NCBI GenBank assembly: GCA_964499935.1
Contig: CAZCMS010000001.1
Location: forward strand, 821,287-885,286
Length of the DNA stretch: 64,000 nt
Origin: CALBGR01 sp964499935
GTDB taxonomy: Bacteria > Patescibacteriota > Saccharimonadia > Saccharimonadales > UBA4665
Reading direction: 5' to 3'
In this document: piece after piece, positions 35,531 to 44,273 of the stretch
Position numbering within the stretch: position 1 is the stretch's first letter
Layout of the letters: each line of letters opens with the position of its first letter
Translations under genes and position numbers: made by a program
Notes under the pieces: generated by a model
Database searches by the model: none
The model's input: the letters and a program-made list of their open reading frames with translations, nothing else
Told to the model about the DNA's origin: nothing

Positions 35531-35587
35531 ATCAAATCTAGGAAACGCAGGGCACTTATTTTCTCGCTCTGCAAGGGGAGTTTACTT

Positions 35588-35851
35588 ATGGAATCTTATT
35601 TTTTTAACAAAGAAGTCGTTGTGGACGCAGTATATTTTCAGAATCAAAACGGGCTCGAGAGCTACCCAAAACACATGGTCGTAGACGGCGAAGGCGTTAC
35701 TTTTAAAGAAGGTCTGCAGCGCGTAGCGCAAGAAGGGCAGCGACTCGTCAAGTTGTTTGAAATGACCGACGGACAGCGAAGATATCGGCTCAAACTTGAT
35801 GCCGAAGCTCAAGCCTGGAAACTTTTACGTGTCGCTACTATAGGGAATTAA
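35588..35851 (+). CDS. hypothetical protein, first gene of the UmuDC-like operon
   Basis: 87 residues, soluble, beta-rich, ending RRYRLKLDAEAQAWKLLRVA. AAGGGGAG lies 7 nt before ATG 35588. No family recognised. It sits 1 nt before the UmuD-like gene, so a role linked to translesion synthesis is likely but only by context. Confidence 0.65.
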   Translation: MESYFFNKEVVVDAVYFQNQNGLESYPKHMVVDGEGVTFKEGLQRVAQEGQRLVKLFEMTDGQRRYRLKLDAEAQAWKLLRVATIGN

Positions 35852-35852
35852 G

Positions 35853-36215
35853 ATGAGCAAAAATCCTACATACGAACCGCTCGAAGGCACATCAGTTAGT
35901 GTACACACCGGCTTTCCTAATGCAGCAGACGACGCACGCCTTCAGGCGCTCAATCTCAACACACTCCTCATTCCAAACCCTTACAGCACCTATCACTTTC
36001 GTGTTGCAGGCGACCAATGGCACAAAATCGGCATATTTAATAACGACATTGCACTGATCGACAGGGCGCTCAAGCCACAGCCACAAGACATCGTAGTATG
36101 GGTATACGAGGGTGAATTTGCTCTCAGTATCTATAAACATACCCCTAAACAAGCAGCGATCTGGGGAGTCGTAAGCGCAACAGTCCATCAACTTAGAAAG
36201 AGCAACAAAGCGTGA
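35853..36215 (+). CDS. UmuD/S24-like protein lacking the catalytic dyad
   Basis: 120 residues aligning with UmuD along its length: TGFPNAADDA (UmuD CGFPSPAAD), LNLNTLLIPNPYSTYHFRVAGD, GIFNNDIALIDRAL, GEFALSIY and GVVSATVHQLR. UmuD's nucleophile Ser (GDSM) is Gln55 here (GDQWH) and its general-base Lys (GEFTVKK) is Ser92 (GEFALS). The Cys-Gly cleavage site reads Thr-Gly. It cannot self-cleave as UmuD does, so it would be a constitutive subunit. It overlaps the polymerase gene by 4 nt (GTGA). Confidence 0.8.
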   Translation: MSKNPTYEPLEGTSVSVHTGFPNAADDARLQALNLNTLLIPNPYSTYHFRVAGDQWHKIGIFNNDIALIDRALKPQPQDIVVWVYEGEFALSIYKHTPKQAAIWGVVSATVHQLRKSNKA

Positions 36216-37489
36216 TCGTTCTTATAGACTGTAATAATTTTTTTGTCAGCTGCGAGCGCTTATTTCGCCCAGATCTCAATAATATACCTGTTGTGGTATT
36301 AAGCAGTAACGATGGCTGCGTGGTCGCAAGAAGCAATGAGGCAAAGTCACTTGGCATACCCATGGGTGCGCCAGCATTCAAGTTTCGCGACACATTCGAA
36401 CAACATAACGTTATGCAATTTTCTGCCAGCTTTGAACTGTACGGCAACATTTCTCGGCGTATCACTAATTTATTAAGCGAATTGACGTCAAATATCGAGG
36501 TGTATTCTATAGATGAATCATTTCTTGATATTGCAGAACTCGATGTTACAAATTATGTCCAATGGGCAAAAACAGTCCGCCAGCGCGTACTCCAAGAAAT
36601 TGGCATACCTGTATCTATCGGCATAGCGCCTACCAAAACACTTGCAAAACTTGCGAGCGAACTCGCTAAACAGCAGCCAATATTTGGTGGTGTGTACAGT
36701 TTTGCAAATGATACTCCGCACACGAGACAACAAGCGCTCGCCATGGTGCCCATTAAAGATATCTGGGGAGTTGGTTACAGGCTCGCGCCAAAGCTTCGTG
36801 CCGAAGGTATTCATAATGCGCATCAACTATCTCAGTTGCGACCTAAACGAGCACAGCAGCTACTAAGTATCACCGGCAGGCAAATGGTCGCAGAGCTAAA
36901 CGGAACACGATGTTTTCCGCTCACTCCAGTTGGCAGGCCTCAAAAAAGTATTATGCGCGGAAGAACATTTGGCGAAGATACCAACGAACCATATGCTATT
37001 GAGTCCGTAATTACAGCCATGACCACACAGGCTGCCTTTCGTCTGCGTCATCAAAACCAAGTAGCACGAAAGGCAAGTATCGCTATAGAAACAAATCGCC
37101 ATAAACCTGGCTACCAGCGCTGGTACAGAGAAGTGGTTTTTGATATGCCCACCCATGATACGGGCATAATAATTACGAGCATACTGCGCTTGTTCTCCGA
37201 CATATACGAACCCGGGCAGAAATACCACCGACTGAACGTGTTTTTATCTGATCTCGGCCCTGTCGGCAATTTGCAAACAGATGTTTTAGGGATAGTGGAC
37301 GTAGAGCAGTACGATCAGTCTACTGCGCGCATGCAAGCACTCGATCACATTAATAACCGATTTGGCAGAGGCCACCTAAGATACGCGTCGGAAGACCTAA
37401 ATAAAGCTTGGCGGCCACGACGCAAACTCACAACACCACGCTATGTATCGGAATGGACTGACATACCCTCAGCGCGCATAGTACAATAG
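36212..37489 (+). CDS. umuC: Y-family translesion DNA polymerase, UmuC-like
   Basis: 425 residues, normal for UmuC. Catalytic acids are intact: Asp6 in IVLIDCNNFFVSCERLF and the D-E pair in VYSIDESFLDIAEL near 100. The little-finger and C-terminal DUF4113-like region (RYASEDLNKAWRPRRKLTTPRYVSEWTDIP) mark it as UmuC and not DinB. GTG start overlaps the UmuD-like stop. It would copy past DNA lesions. No LexA-type box is evident upstream. Confidence 0.92.
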   Translation: MIVLIDCNNFFVSCERLFRPDLNNIPVVVLSSNDGCVVARSNEAKSLGIPMGAPAFKFRDTFEQHNVMQFSASFELYGNISRRITNLLSELTSNIEVYSIDESFLDIAELDVTNYVQWAKTVRQRVLQEIGIPVSIGIAPTKTLAKLASELAKQQPIFGGVYSFANDTPHTRQQALAMVPIKDIWGVGYRLAPKLRAEGIHNAHQLSQLRPKRAQQLLSITGRQMVAELNGTRCFPLTPVGRPQKSIMRGRTFGEDTNEPYAIESVITAMTTQAAFRLRHQNQVARKASIAIETNRHKPGYQRWYREVVFDMPTHDTGIIITSILRLFSDIYEPGQKYHRLNVFLSDLGPVGNLQTDVLGIVDVEQYDQSTARMQALDHINNRFGRGHLRYASEDLNKAWRPRRKLTTPRYVSEWTDIPSARIVQ

Positions 37490-37495
37490 CCTCAG

Positions 37496-37927
37496 ATGAA
37501 GCTACATATTATAACTATCGGTAAACCTAAACTATCCTATGCGCAAGCAGGGTGGGACGAATACCTTGTAAGATTGAAACGCTATCACGACATTAAAGTG
37601 ACGCAACTAGCCGACAAATACGCTTACGATAAAGATAAAATCTTAGAAACAGCTGGTAGCAGCTATAAGGTAGTGCTCGAGATTACCGGTAAGCAATACT
37701 CGAGCCCAGAATTGGCAGATTTTCTCAAAAAACGAGAGCTAGAAGCCAGGGAAGTATGCCTCATTATTGGCGGACCCGAGGGACTGCCACAAGAAGTTAT
37801 ACAAAAAGCAGATTTTGCATTAAGCTTTAGCAAGCTAACATTTCCGCATGATCTTGCGATGGTGGTTTTACTTGAAGCACTCTATAGAGCATCAACCATC
37901 AACGCTGGCATACCTTACCATAAATAG
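37496..37927 (+). CDS. rlmH: 23S rRNA (pseudouridine-1915-N3) methyltransferase RlmH
   Basis: 143 residues. SPOUT-fold motifs are CLIIGGPEGLPQEV near 100 and FSKLTFPHDLAMVVLLEALYRASTINAGIPYHK at the end; the closing Y-H-K is typical. It methylates the helix 69 pseudouridine of 23S rRNA. TACAAT ends 8 nt before ATG 37496 and lies inside the end of umuC, so it can be read as a leaderless message of its own. Confidence 0.95.
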   Translation: MKLHIITIGKPKLSYAQAGWDEYLVRLKRYHDIKVTQLADKYAYDKDKILETAGSSYKVVLEITGKQYSSPELADFLKKRELEAREVCLIIGGPEGLPQEVIQKADFALSFSKLTFPHDLAMVVLLEALYRASTINAGIPYHK

Positions 37928-37936
37928 AACATGCAC

Positions 37937-38887
37937 CTATTCAAAACTCATACACCGAGGAATCGCAATATCTAACTCTTCGTCGTGTGTTGCAAATAAT
38001 ATAAGTGGCTTCGCAGTGGTATCTGGAATGAGAAGTGGGTCTTCGTTATTATCGTCCATATTACAGCGTGCACCAAGTATGATATGCGCGCTAGAGTCAG
38101 TTGTGGCCTCTATATCTTCTGCATACTGTTCAAGAAGCACATCATCTGGATGCATATAACTCAGCTCCACAGACACACTCTGTGTACCATCGCAGGAATC
38201 GCCACACATCTTTAAAACAGTATCCGACGTCGCAATAAAAGATTTCGGCACCATCCCATTGTTGTCATTCATAAACTGCTGGAATGCTGCATATATAACA
38301 AGCACATCATCTTGCGCTTCATTACTCTCGCTATCAGCACCGTCTTCTTCGGTAGAAGTTGTGGCACTATTCTGGGTAGTGGTGCTTGCAACAAGAACAC
38401 CGATCATAACTACAGAGGTAACTGCCATAATTGCAAACACAATTGTCAGGATCTTAAACAACCCTACATTATTACTGGATGCCTGTAGGAGCTTGCCCCC
38501 TGCATCACGCTGTTTGCCAAATCCTGTACGAACAAAATCTATCACATACCAAACGCCCAGACCACCAAGGGTTATTAATTTTAAAATTCCGAGCCTCGTA
38601 CAGCCTAGATAGAAACGGTCTACCCCTAAAATACCGAGCAACAAAGATAATGCCCATGCCACACCAAACGATTTACTGCTGGAAGGATTTAACTCGTCGG
38701 CCGTAGGAATAAATTGCGCAAACTGAGGATTAACAGAATTTGCTGAAGAGGCAAGACGAAACACCTCATCCAAGGCAGAACCAGACCAGCCACTTGCTAC
38801 CAAGCTTTGCCGAATTACATCATCAGCAAAACCCTGTTGTTTTTGCTGATTTATATAATCAACTGCCTGTTGTTTATGTGGATCCAT
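37937..38887 (-). CDS. TM2-domain membrane protein
   Basis: 316 residues from ATG 38887. Residues 1-45 form a UBA-like helical region (AVDYINQQKQQGFADDVIRQ). The TM2 domain (about 75-135) has LLGILGVDRFYLGCTRLGILKLITLGGLGVWYVIDFV, with the D-R-F-Y-L-G signature. A third helix near 150 is followed by an acidic linker and an outer domain with paired Cys (LKMCGDSCDGTQS). Role unknown. A TACGAT box lies 7 nt before the start. Confidence 0.85.
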   Translation of the reverse strand: MDPHKQQAVDYINQQKQQGFADDVIRQSLVASGWSGSALDEVFRLASSANSVNPQFAQFIPTADELNPSSSKSFGVAWALSLLLGILGVDRFYLGCTRLGILKLITLGGLGVWYVIDFVRTGFGKQRDAGGKLLQASSNNVGLFKILTIVFAIMAVTSVVMIGVLVASTTTQNSATTSTEEDGADSESNEAQDDVLVIYAAFQQFMNDNNGMVPKSFIATSDTVLKMCGDSCDGTQSVSVELSYMHPDDVLLEQYAEDIEATTDSSAHIILGARCNMDDNNEDPLLIPDTTAKPLILFATHDEELDIAIPRCMSFE

Positions 38888-39000
38888 TAGTATAATCGTA
38901 CGATGCCTTAAGCGGTTTGACAAGAGACAACAAGTAAACACCCCTCGGTCTCAAAGAGTACTGCCTTAGTCGAGGCAATCTTTTTGTAAAAGCAGGGAAT

Positions 39001-39603
39001 TTACTCGTTCGTAACTGAGACTCGCGGAATCCAAATATTATCTGCGAGATTTGCGCGCACACCCTCAAGTGTTGCTACGCCCCCAGAGCGTAACATTGGC
39101 TCTCGAACTCTTCCAAAATAATGCTGAGCAACTTGTGGATCAGTCACTGCGACAAATAAAGTACGGTCAGCACGAAGCTTCTTGATAGACCCAGAAAGCA
39201 TATCGTACGAATTCTCTATTGCGCCACCCTCATCACTCAGTAACGCAGGCTCTTCCTGTAACGCAACGCGTGGATGATATTTTTCCGCTTCAGCAGCAAG
39301 CAACTCCGCCGACCGAACAACTTCTACCCCCTCGATGATAGATGGAACGAAAGCACGAACCCCAACAACCTCAAATGACCTCATCTTAACAGCCTTATCA
39401 AGTGCCCGAATAGCCAAGCGCGATGCGACATTAGCGTGCAAATCTTGATCGTAGGCTATGTCCCCGCCAATCATTGCTACTTTTCCGATTCGTTGCTCTG
39501 GTACCTCTGATCTTTCGCTTTCAAAAAGCTCACGTCTTACCATATTAATACCTATGCCGATTATATTTTCGACAAAGCCTCCTCCAGCACACCCTATAGT
39601 CAT
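39001..39603 (-). CDS. hypothetical protein, 200 aa
   Basis: Start at ATG 39603, 6 nt after GAGGAGG. It opens MTIGCAGGGFVENIIGIGIN; later motifs are MIGGDIAYDQDLHANVASRL and ALQEEPALLSDEGGAIENSY. Mixed alpha/beta, soluble. No family recognised. The next gene on this strand (TM2) follows after 113 nt containing a hairpin (TTGCC...GGCAG) that probably separates them. Confidence 0.6.
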   Translation of the reverse strand: MTIGCAGGGFVENIIGIGINMVRRELFESERSEVPEQRIGKVAMIGGDIAYDQDLHANVASRLAIRALDKAVKMRSFEVVGVRAFVPSIIEGVEVVRSAELLAAEAEKYHPRVALQEEPALLSDEGGAIENSYDMLSGSIKKLRADRTLFVAVTDPQVAQHYFGRVREPMLRSGGVATLEGVRANLADNIWIPRVSVTNE

Positions 39604-39746
39604 GGCAAGCCTCCTCGTATTCACATAAAAATACACTATAGGAGCCCTTTGGCACCCAATCTGTAAGATAGATTACATATTATGCCTGATACACACTTGT
39701 GGCACTTTGCTATAGGTATTAATCCTAACCTGATACAATAGCCACA

Positions 39747-40490
39747 ATGATTGTGAGACCAATAAAAACTCCCGTTATCACTGCGTCTACAGTGACTTTG
39801 GAGGAAATTCTTAGTACAAATATCACCGCGTTAGAAAACAACTGCGTTGTGGCTATAACCTCAAAGATCGTTTCGCTGTGCGAGGGGAGTATTTCACCTT
39901 TTGGAGACACCTCTAAGCAAGATCTTATTCGTCATCATGCCTCGCATATACTCCCTGCAACAGCTAGCAAGGTAAATACAACATTCACCATCACAAACAA
40001 CACTCTGATTCCATGTGCAGGGATTGATGAATTGAATACAAACGATGGATATGCTCTGTGGCCTAATAACCCTATGCATACTGCAGAAGCAGTCCGTGAA
40101 TATTTATGCCAGCGCTTTGAGCTGCAGTACATCGGGGTGGTTATCACCGACAGCACGAGCCGTCCGATGCGACGCGGTACAACTGGTATTGCTCTTGGAT
40201 TCAGTGGCTTCAAGCCTGTACTTAACTACACGGGGAAGAATGATCTATTTGGAAAACCGTTCAAACTTGAAACTGCAGATATTGCTGGTGGCCTCGCTGC
40301 AACAGCTGTATTCGCAATGGGAGAAGGCGCCGAACAAACACCTATAGCAATCATCGAGGACGTGCCTAATGTAGAATTCGTAGATAGAGCACCAACCCAA
40401 GAAGAAATTGATATCTTTACCGTTACGCTCGACGAGGACCTATACGAACCATTTCTAAATCATGTCGATTGGCAAACACCCCAAAACTAA
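39747..40490 (+). CDS. CofE-like gamma-glutamyl ligase
   Basis: 247 residues covering the F420-0:gamma-glutamyl ligase domain (PF01996): AITSKIVSLCEGSI near 38, NTLIPCAGIDELNTNDGYALWP near 88, ITDSTSRPMRRGTTGIALGF near 131 and GEGAEQTPIAIIED near 195. CofE adds glutamates to coenzyme F420; related ligases act on folates. No other F420 gene is nearby and patescibacteria generally lack that pathway, so a folate-like or unknown substrate is more likely. TACAAT ends 7 nt before ATG 39747. Confidence 0.85.
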   Translation: MIVRPIKTPVITASTVTLEEILSTNITALENNCVVAITSKIVSLCEGSISPFGDTSKQDLIRHHASHILPATASKVNTTFTITNNTLIPCAGIDELNTNDGYALWPNNPMHTAEAVREYLCQRFELQYIGVVITDSTSRPMRRGTTGIALGFSGFKPVLNYTGKNDLFGKPFKLETADIAGGLAATAVFAMGEGAEQTPIAIIEDVPNVEFVDRAPTQEEIDIFTVTLDEDLYEPFLNHVDWQTPQN

Positions 40491-40528
40491 CATTCATTAA
40501 TTTTCAACTATAAATAGGCGTGTGCTGT

Positions 40529-40587
40529 GGTGCCCGAGGGGTGATAATAAAAGGCGAACGCCAAAATCTATACACTCCTCGGGCACC
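40529..40587 (-). terminator. long 3' hairpin of the 41-kb cassette
   Basis: Arms GGTGCCCGAGGAGTG and CACCCCTCGGGCACC (minus strand; 15 bp, one wobble) enclose ~29 nt containing an inner GGCG-TT-CGCC hairpin. A moderately AT-rich tail follows. Confidence 0.7.
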
Positions 40588-40607
40588 GGCAAACCTGGTT
40601 CAGCACC

Positions 40608-41327
40608 TCAGATCACCAACCTGGTAGACGCAGAAGCCCACAAGTAACTCACCTGAGAGATGTCATGGATACCCATCTTCACTCTGTGACTATCGTCAAA
40701 TCCGATATACGGCGCGTGCGATAGGCGACCATCTACCTCAACTCGAAACCCGGCCAACAGCGGTGCCGAAGCAAGATTGAACCACTCCCATACCCAGTCG
40801 GGGAACTGAATCAACGCCGAAAGCGCTTCGGTTGAAGCGATATTGACGCTGGATTGTGCCCAGAATCGGTCAGGGTTAACCCCCCTGGCATACTCCGGGT
40901 CAAACTCGATCCAGGTAGGACGAATGTAGTAGAGGCTGTACGCCATCACATGCAGGTATTGCTCGCTGATCTTTACCTCATCCCATTCGCAAATCGAGAA
41001 TCCGTAAGGAACAGAAATAGCGTTCCAGAGCGCCTCAAGCGAATGCGGAACATGCAGTAGCAATATCCCCGTCGGACTCTTAGGAATAAAATTCTTCGGA
41101 GGCTTAGGCAGTTCGATATTGGGCCAAAGCTGACGGGCTCGCTTCATCTGCTGCTTCGGCGTACGCCACCAGAAAGGTCGCGTCCGATCAACCGGCAATC
41201 TGCCTTCTGCGATATCTCGCAATGCCTTACTGACTGCCTTCGGGTCCAACGAGTTATCTCCGACCCCTTTGATGATCCTGTTCATCAAGTCATGCAACTC
41301 GACAAGCTGGTTAATATCATTGATCAT
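40608..41327 (-). CDS. cassette protein, 239 aa, patescibacterial hypothetical
   Basis: ATG 41327 is chosen because AAAGGA lies 6 nt upstream. The N-terminus INQLVELHDLMNRIIKGVGD followed by NSLDPKAVSKALRDIAEGRL is a motif I recall from many unrelated-looking hypothetical proteins of Parcubacteria and Saccharibacteria, joined to variable C-terminal parts. The rest (PPKNFIPKSPTGILLLHVPH, GFSICEWDEVKISEQYLHVM) is soluble. GC-rich codons; promoter TACAAT at 41419-41424 (minus); leader hairpin CTTAAC/GTTAAG. Confidence 0.75.
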   Translation of the reverse strand: MINDINQLVELHDLMNRIIKGVGDNSLDPKAVSKALRDIAEGRLPVDRTRPFWWRTPKQQMKRARQLWPNIELPKPPKNFIPKSPTGILLLHVPHSLEALWNAISVPYGFSICEWDEVKISEQYLHVMAYSLYYIRPTWIEFDPEYARGVNPDRFWAQSSVNIASTEALSALIQFPDWVWEWFNLASAPLLAGFRVEVDGRLSHAPYIGFDDSHRVKMGIHDISQVSYLWASASTRLVI

Positions 41328-41515
41328 GAGATCCTTTCTTTCCATGTTGTGCCGGTTTTTTATCCCAGTAGAAGAAGTATCTTAACGTGTTGAGGATGCC
41401 AAACTGTTAAGGTTCGCTATTGTAGTAGTACCGTATTTTTAGCATCAATGCAATGAAAAATCAGATACCTTTACATTTTTTGTAAGTTAATTACCAAGCA
41501 GGTACACTATTGCAT

Positions 41516-41791
41516 ATGCACCTAATTCAAGATGAATTATCCGAACTCCTTAACAGAGCCAAGCAACAAGTTGAAGTTGGCGGATTTTACACTCACTATA
41601 AATCAAAAGACATGGTCTATAAAGTAAAAGATGTAGTTATCCAAGAGTCAGATAACCGGCCTTGTGTTATCTATCAAGCTCAGTACGGGAATAAATTAAC
41701 TTTTTCCCGACCGCTGGATGCCTGGCTTCAGAAGGTAGAAGTCGATGACACTCTAAAGCCACGCTTTACAAAGATTACGCAAGACGCTTAA
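41516..41791 (+). CDS. DUF1653-like protein
   Basis: 91 residues from ATG 41516; a TTG two codons earlier is also possible. GGFYTHYKSKDMVYKVKDVV, then CVIYQAQYGNKLTFSRPLDAWLQKV match the DUF1653 pattern (G-x-Y-x-H-Y-K, V-x-Y-x-x-x-Y-G, R-P-x-x-x-F/W). Function of the family unknown. TACACT ends 7 nt before the ATG. Overlaps the convergent methyltransferase by 17 nt. Confidence 0.8.
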   Translation: MHLIQDELSELLNRAKQQVEVGGFYTHYKSKDMVYKVKDVVIQESDNRPCVIYQAQYGNKLTFSRPLDAWLQKVEVDDTLKPRFTKITQDA

Positions 41792-42398
41792 CAATAATCA
41801 CATTATCCTTGATAGTAGCCTGCACGCCATCTGGGCTTGTTGTTTCGCGTTCTGGCGTAGCAAGTTTTTCTGTATGCCACTTTGTGTTATCGAGACCTAG
41901 ACTACCAAATGTTTCTTGAGCGGTAGGAAACTTCATATCTGTATGCTCTGACCACGACGGTGCTGATGCATGCTCAACAATAACAAGTATCCCGCCAATC
42001 GCTACTGCTGAAGCAGCTTTTTGTAATACTTTCTGGCGCTCAAATTCTATGGGCGACTGTAAATATTGTGCCGATACAAGATCGTATTCGCCGGCAGGGA
42101 AGCTCACCGCAAAATCATGCTGCTCAAAAGCTATTTTATTTTCTACACTATGCTCTTTAGCGAGAGCCTTTGATCGTTCGATAGCCACATCAGATACATC
42201 CGAGGCTACAACCTGCCAGCCCTGCAAAGCAAGCCACACCGCGTCGCCACCCTCGCCACAGCCAAGGTCAAAGGCTGTGCCAGGCTTTAGTGAGGTGACT
42301 ATCTCCGTCAGGGGAGCATTGGCTCGCCCAGACCATATCCGATCGCGCTTTTCGTATAACTCATTCCAAAATTTTTGTGTGTTATCTGTATTGTTCAT
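41775..42398 (-). CDS. class I SAM-dependent methyltransferase
   Basis: 207 residues. Motif I is GTAFDLGCGEGGDAVWLA near 37, motif II VVASDVSDVAIERS near 60, and FAVSFPAGEYDLVSAQYLQSP near 98. The E-R-x-R-I-W-S-G-R start is typical of the TehB/UbiE-like group of small-molecule methyltransferases, some of which detoxify tellurite. Substrate unknown. No SD or close -10 box is obvious. Confidence 0.88.
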   Translation of the reverse strand: MNNTDNTQKFWNELYEKRDRIWSGRANAPLTEIVTSLKPGTAFDLGCGEGGDAVWLALQGWQVVASDVSDVAIERSKALAKEHSVENKIAFEQHDFAVSFPAGEYDLVSAQYLQSPIEFERQKVLQKAASAVAIGGILVIVEHASAPSWSEHTDMKFPTAQETFGSLGLDNTKWHTEKLATPERETTSPDGVQATIKDNVIIVKRLA

Positions 42399-42502
42399 AT
42401 TTTTCCCGTCTTTAATTAAGTATGCGTATCACACAAAACAGATTGTGTATGAATGTATCAATAAATGCAAATTCATCGCAATTTCATTGCATTTCTTTAC
42501 AG

Positions 42503-42727
42503 TTAAAGTTGGGCAATATTTTTGTTACGCTGCGCCAGTTTCATTCCTGTATACAGCAAATATAGGGCAGATAAACCGACTAACGCAAAAATTATATTGC
42601 TAAGGGCAGAGTCTGTTCCGAATAGCTCCGTCACGAGATTAAAGTCAAATATTCCTACTAACCCCCAGTTAACTCCACCGATAATTACTAACACGTACGC
42701 CACCCAATCTAGTCCATTCATTCTCAT
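42503..42727 (-). CDS. DUF378 small membrane protein
   Basis: 74 residues. MNGLDWVAYVLVIIGGVNWG, then LVGIFDFNLVTELFG is the DUF378 signature (two helices with an N-W-G-L motif). AAGGAGG lies 6 nt before ATG 42727. The family is widespread and uncharacterised. Confidence 0.9.
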   Translation of the reverse strand: MRMNGLDWVAYVLVIIGGVNWGLVGIFDFNLVTELFGTDSALSNIIFALVGLSALYLLYTGMKLAQRNKNIAQL

Positions 42728-42828
42728 GAGAGCCTCCTTATTAAGTAATAGTCACTGTACGCTCATCAAACAATTCTCGCTGTTAAACATCTAACAGCCC
42801 CGGCTATCTATAGATAAGAGCAGGGGAG

Positions 42829-43278
42829 CTATTCAACTCTACGAGCAAAATACTCTTCGGTTTCACGCATAAAAATTTCGGCAGTCTTAGGGCCTACACC
42901 GTAAAGTTGCTGCAAACTTTTAGAGAGCTCGTCTTCATTCTCGCTTTGTTCGATCATATGCAACAGGGAACCGTCATAATAATCAATGAGTTGCTGCATG
43001 CACGTCTTGAGGGCCTTTGTCATGACATGCTGATACCTCGTGTAGCCACCTTGGTGTAACATCGCAACCAGTCGACGATCACTCGCCTCAAGTATAGCCC
43101 ACGGAAAATCCATTTTTGATTCTATAAATAGAGCCCACGTTTTTACTGCAACACTAGACCGGATTGGCTTACCCAGCAAAAAAGTCAGCAAGAACCAACG
43201 AAATAAATCATCATCATTATCTATAACGTCCAGACGGAAGTCGGAAGCATGATGTTGTGGTCGATACCGCCTACTCAT
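42829..43278 (-). CDS. helix-hairpin-helix DNA glycosylase-like protein
   Basis: 149 residues, all helical. The motif LQQLYGVGPKTAEIFMRE near 120 is a helix-hairpin-helix as in endonuclease III-type glycosylases. The catalytic Lys/Asp pair and Fe-S cysteines are not seen, so it may bind DNA or repair it by another chemistry. ATG 43278 lies 12 nt after the amidase stop, so the two may be co-transcribed. Confidence 0.65.
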   Translation of the reverse strand: MSRRYRPQHHASDFRLDVIDNDDDLFRWFLLTFLLGKPIRSSVAVKTWALFIESKMDFPWAILEASDRRLVAMLHQGGYTRYQHVMTKALKTCMQQLIDYYDGSLLHMIEQSENEDELSKSLQQLYGVGPKTAEIFMRETEEYFARRVE

Positions 43279-43290
43279 GAATCACCTCCG

Positions 43291-44016
43291 CTACAACTTG
43301 CCTAGTATTTTTTGTTTCCAACTTGTGTAAAAAAGGCTGCCAGGGCAGGTAGTGTTTTTATTTACCTCACCGTGGCCCACTATTCTTGAAGGATTAGCAG
43401 AAGGGTAATGTTGCTTTATAACATCTGCAATCGATTGAATCACCGTATCGCTTGGCTCTTTATCCTCTAGATCGTCATCGATGCATATTCCTACGCTTCG
43501 AGTATTCACGTCCCAGCTACCCGAATGCCACCCAATATAGTCATCTTTCAATATATGTTCGCTCGTACCATCCTCCCGAATAAACCAATGATATCCCCAG
43601 AAAACTTGCCTGGAATTATAATAATGCCCCGACCAAACGGACTGACCCTTGAAGTGCTTTTCTCTGGAGTCTGACGGGTCGACAAAGTAGCGACCATAAA
43701 TACGAAGTAACTGAATAGCATTGAGGCGTTCGAGCGTCATGCCTGGCTTATTTTTAGTATGATGAATCACTATCGTGTCAATGGACTTACGTTCAGCGTC
43801 GAGATTATCTCCCGATGTTGCTATAGGCATCGTTCCTTGCCTCCAGGCTTCCTCAACAAGACTATATGCTTTAGCTTTAATCTGCTTTCGTTTATCGTAG
43901 TCATCTTCATTTCGAGCCAACGCTTCTAGTCTCTCAAAGTCATCCTTTACCCGTAAGTACCACAGCGGCTTTGTCAGTGCCTCTCGCCAATACGCTTCAT
44001 CGATATGTGCAGCCAT
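43291..44016 (-). CDS. N-acetylmuramoyl-L-alanine amidase (amidase_2 family)
   Basis: 241 residues. Zn ligands are visible: His in TIVIHHTKN near 78, His in RIVGHGEVN near 214 and Cys in TTCPGSLFY. GYHWFIREDGTSEHI and YIGWHSGSWDVNTRSVGICI complete the T7-lysozyme/PGRP-type fold. No signal peptide is seen, so it is either cytosolic or exported another way; it cuts the stem peptide from peptidoglycan. TATAAT ends 6 nt before ATG 44016. Confidence 0.85.
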   Translation of the reverse strand: MAAHIDEAYWREALTKPLWYLRVKDDFERLEALARNEDDYDKRKQIKAKAYSLVEEAWRQGTMPIATSGDNLDAERKSIDTIVIHHTKNKPGMTLERLNAIQLLRIYGRYFVDPSDSREKHFKGQSVWSGHYYNSRQVFWGYHWFIREDGTSEHILKDDYIGWHSGSWDVNTRSVGICIDDDLEDKEPSDTVIQSIADVIKQHYPSANPSRIVGHGEVNKNTTCPGSLFYTSWKQKILGKL

Positions 44017-44095
44017 TCCTTAATTATAGAAAAAACAAAGTAACGTAACGTCAAAAATTTAACATTTCTTACCGAAACTCAAATATAGAGTGCTG

Positions 44096-44133
44096 ACGAA
44101 AGTAAGCCCACCAAATGGTGAGCTTACTTTCGT
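44096..44133. repeat. strong isolated hairpin
   Basis: ACGAAAGTAAGC pairs with GCTTACTTTCGT (12 bp) and the loop holds CACC-AAAT-GGTG. No T-run on either side. The surrounding 44017-44273 gap carries no convincing gene. Confidence 0.6.
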
Positions 44134-44273
44134 GGTGAACCTCATTGAATCGCATTGGAACGATATCCTTATGGAATTCAGACGACTCTACCGTCTTATG
44201 AGGGGGGCTATCTCTGGCTTAGACATTCGCTGTAGTAGTGGAACTAGTAGCAAAGCCTTGATATCTTTACAGG

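Noticed and set aside
35284..35580. tmRNA, RNase P or SRP RNA
   Set aside because: None of their invariant motifs (tRNA-like ends, P4 sequences, the GGAA-tetraloop SRP hairpin) could be found.
38930..38995. Possible third copy of the 32.5/55.1-kb RNA element (CTGCCTTAGTCGAGGCAATCTTTTTG)
   Set aside because: Only ~25 nt resemble the core, and the outer stems are missing. It fits better as a simple hairpin terminator for the 39001-39603 gene on the minus strand.
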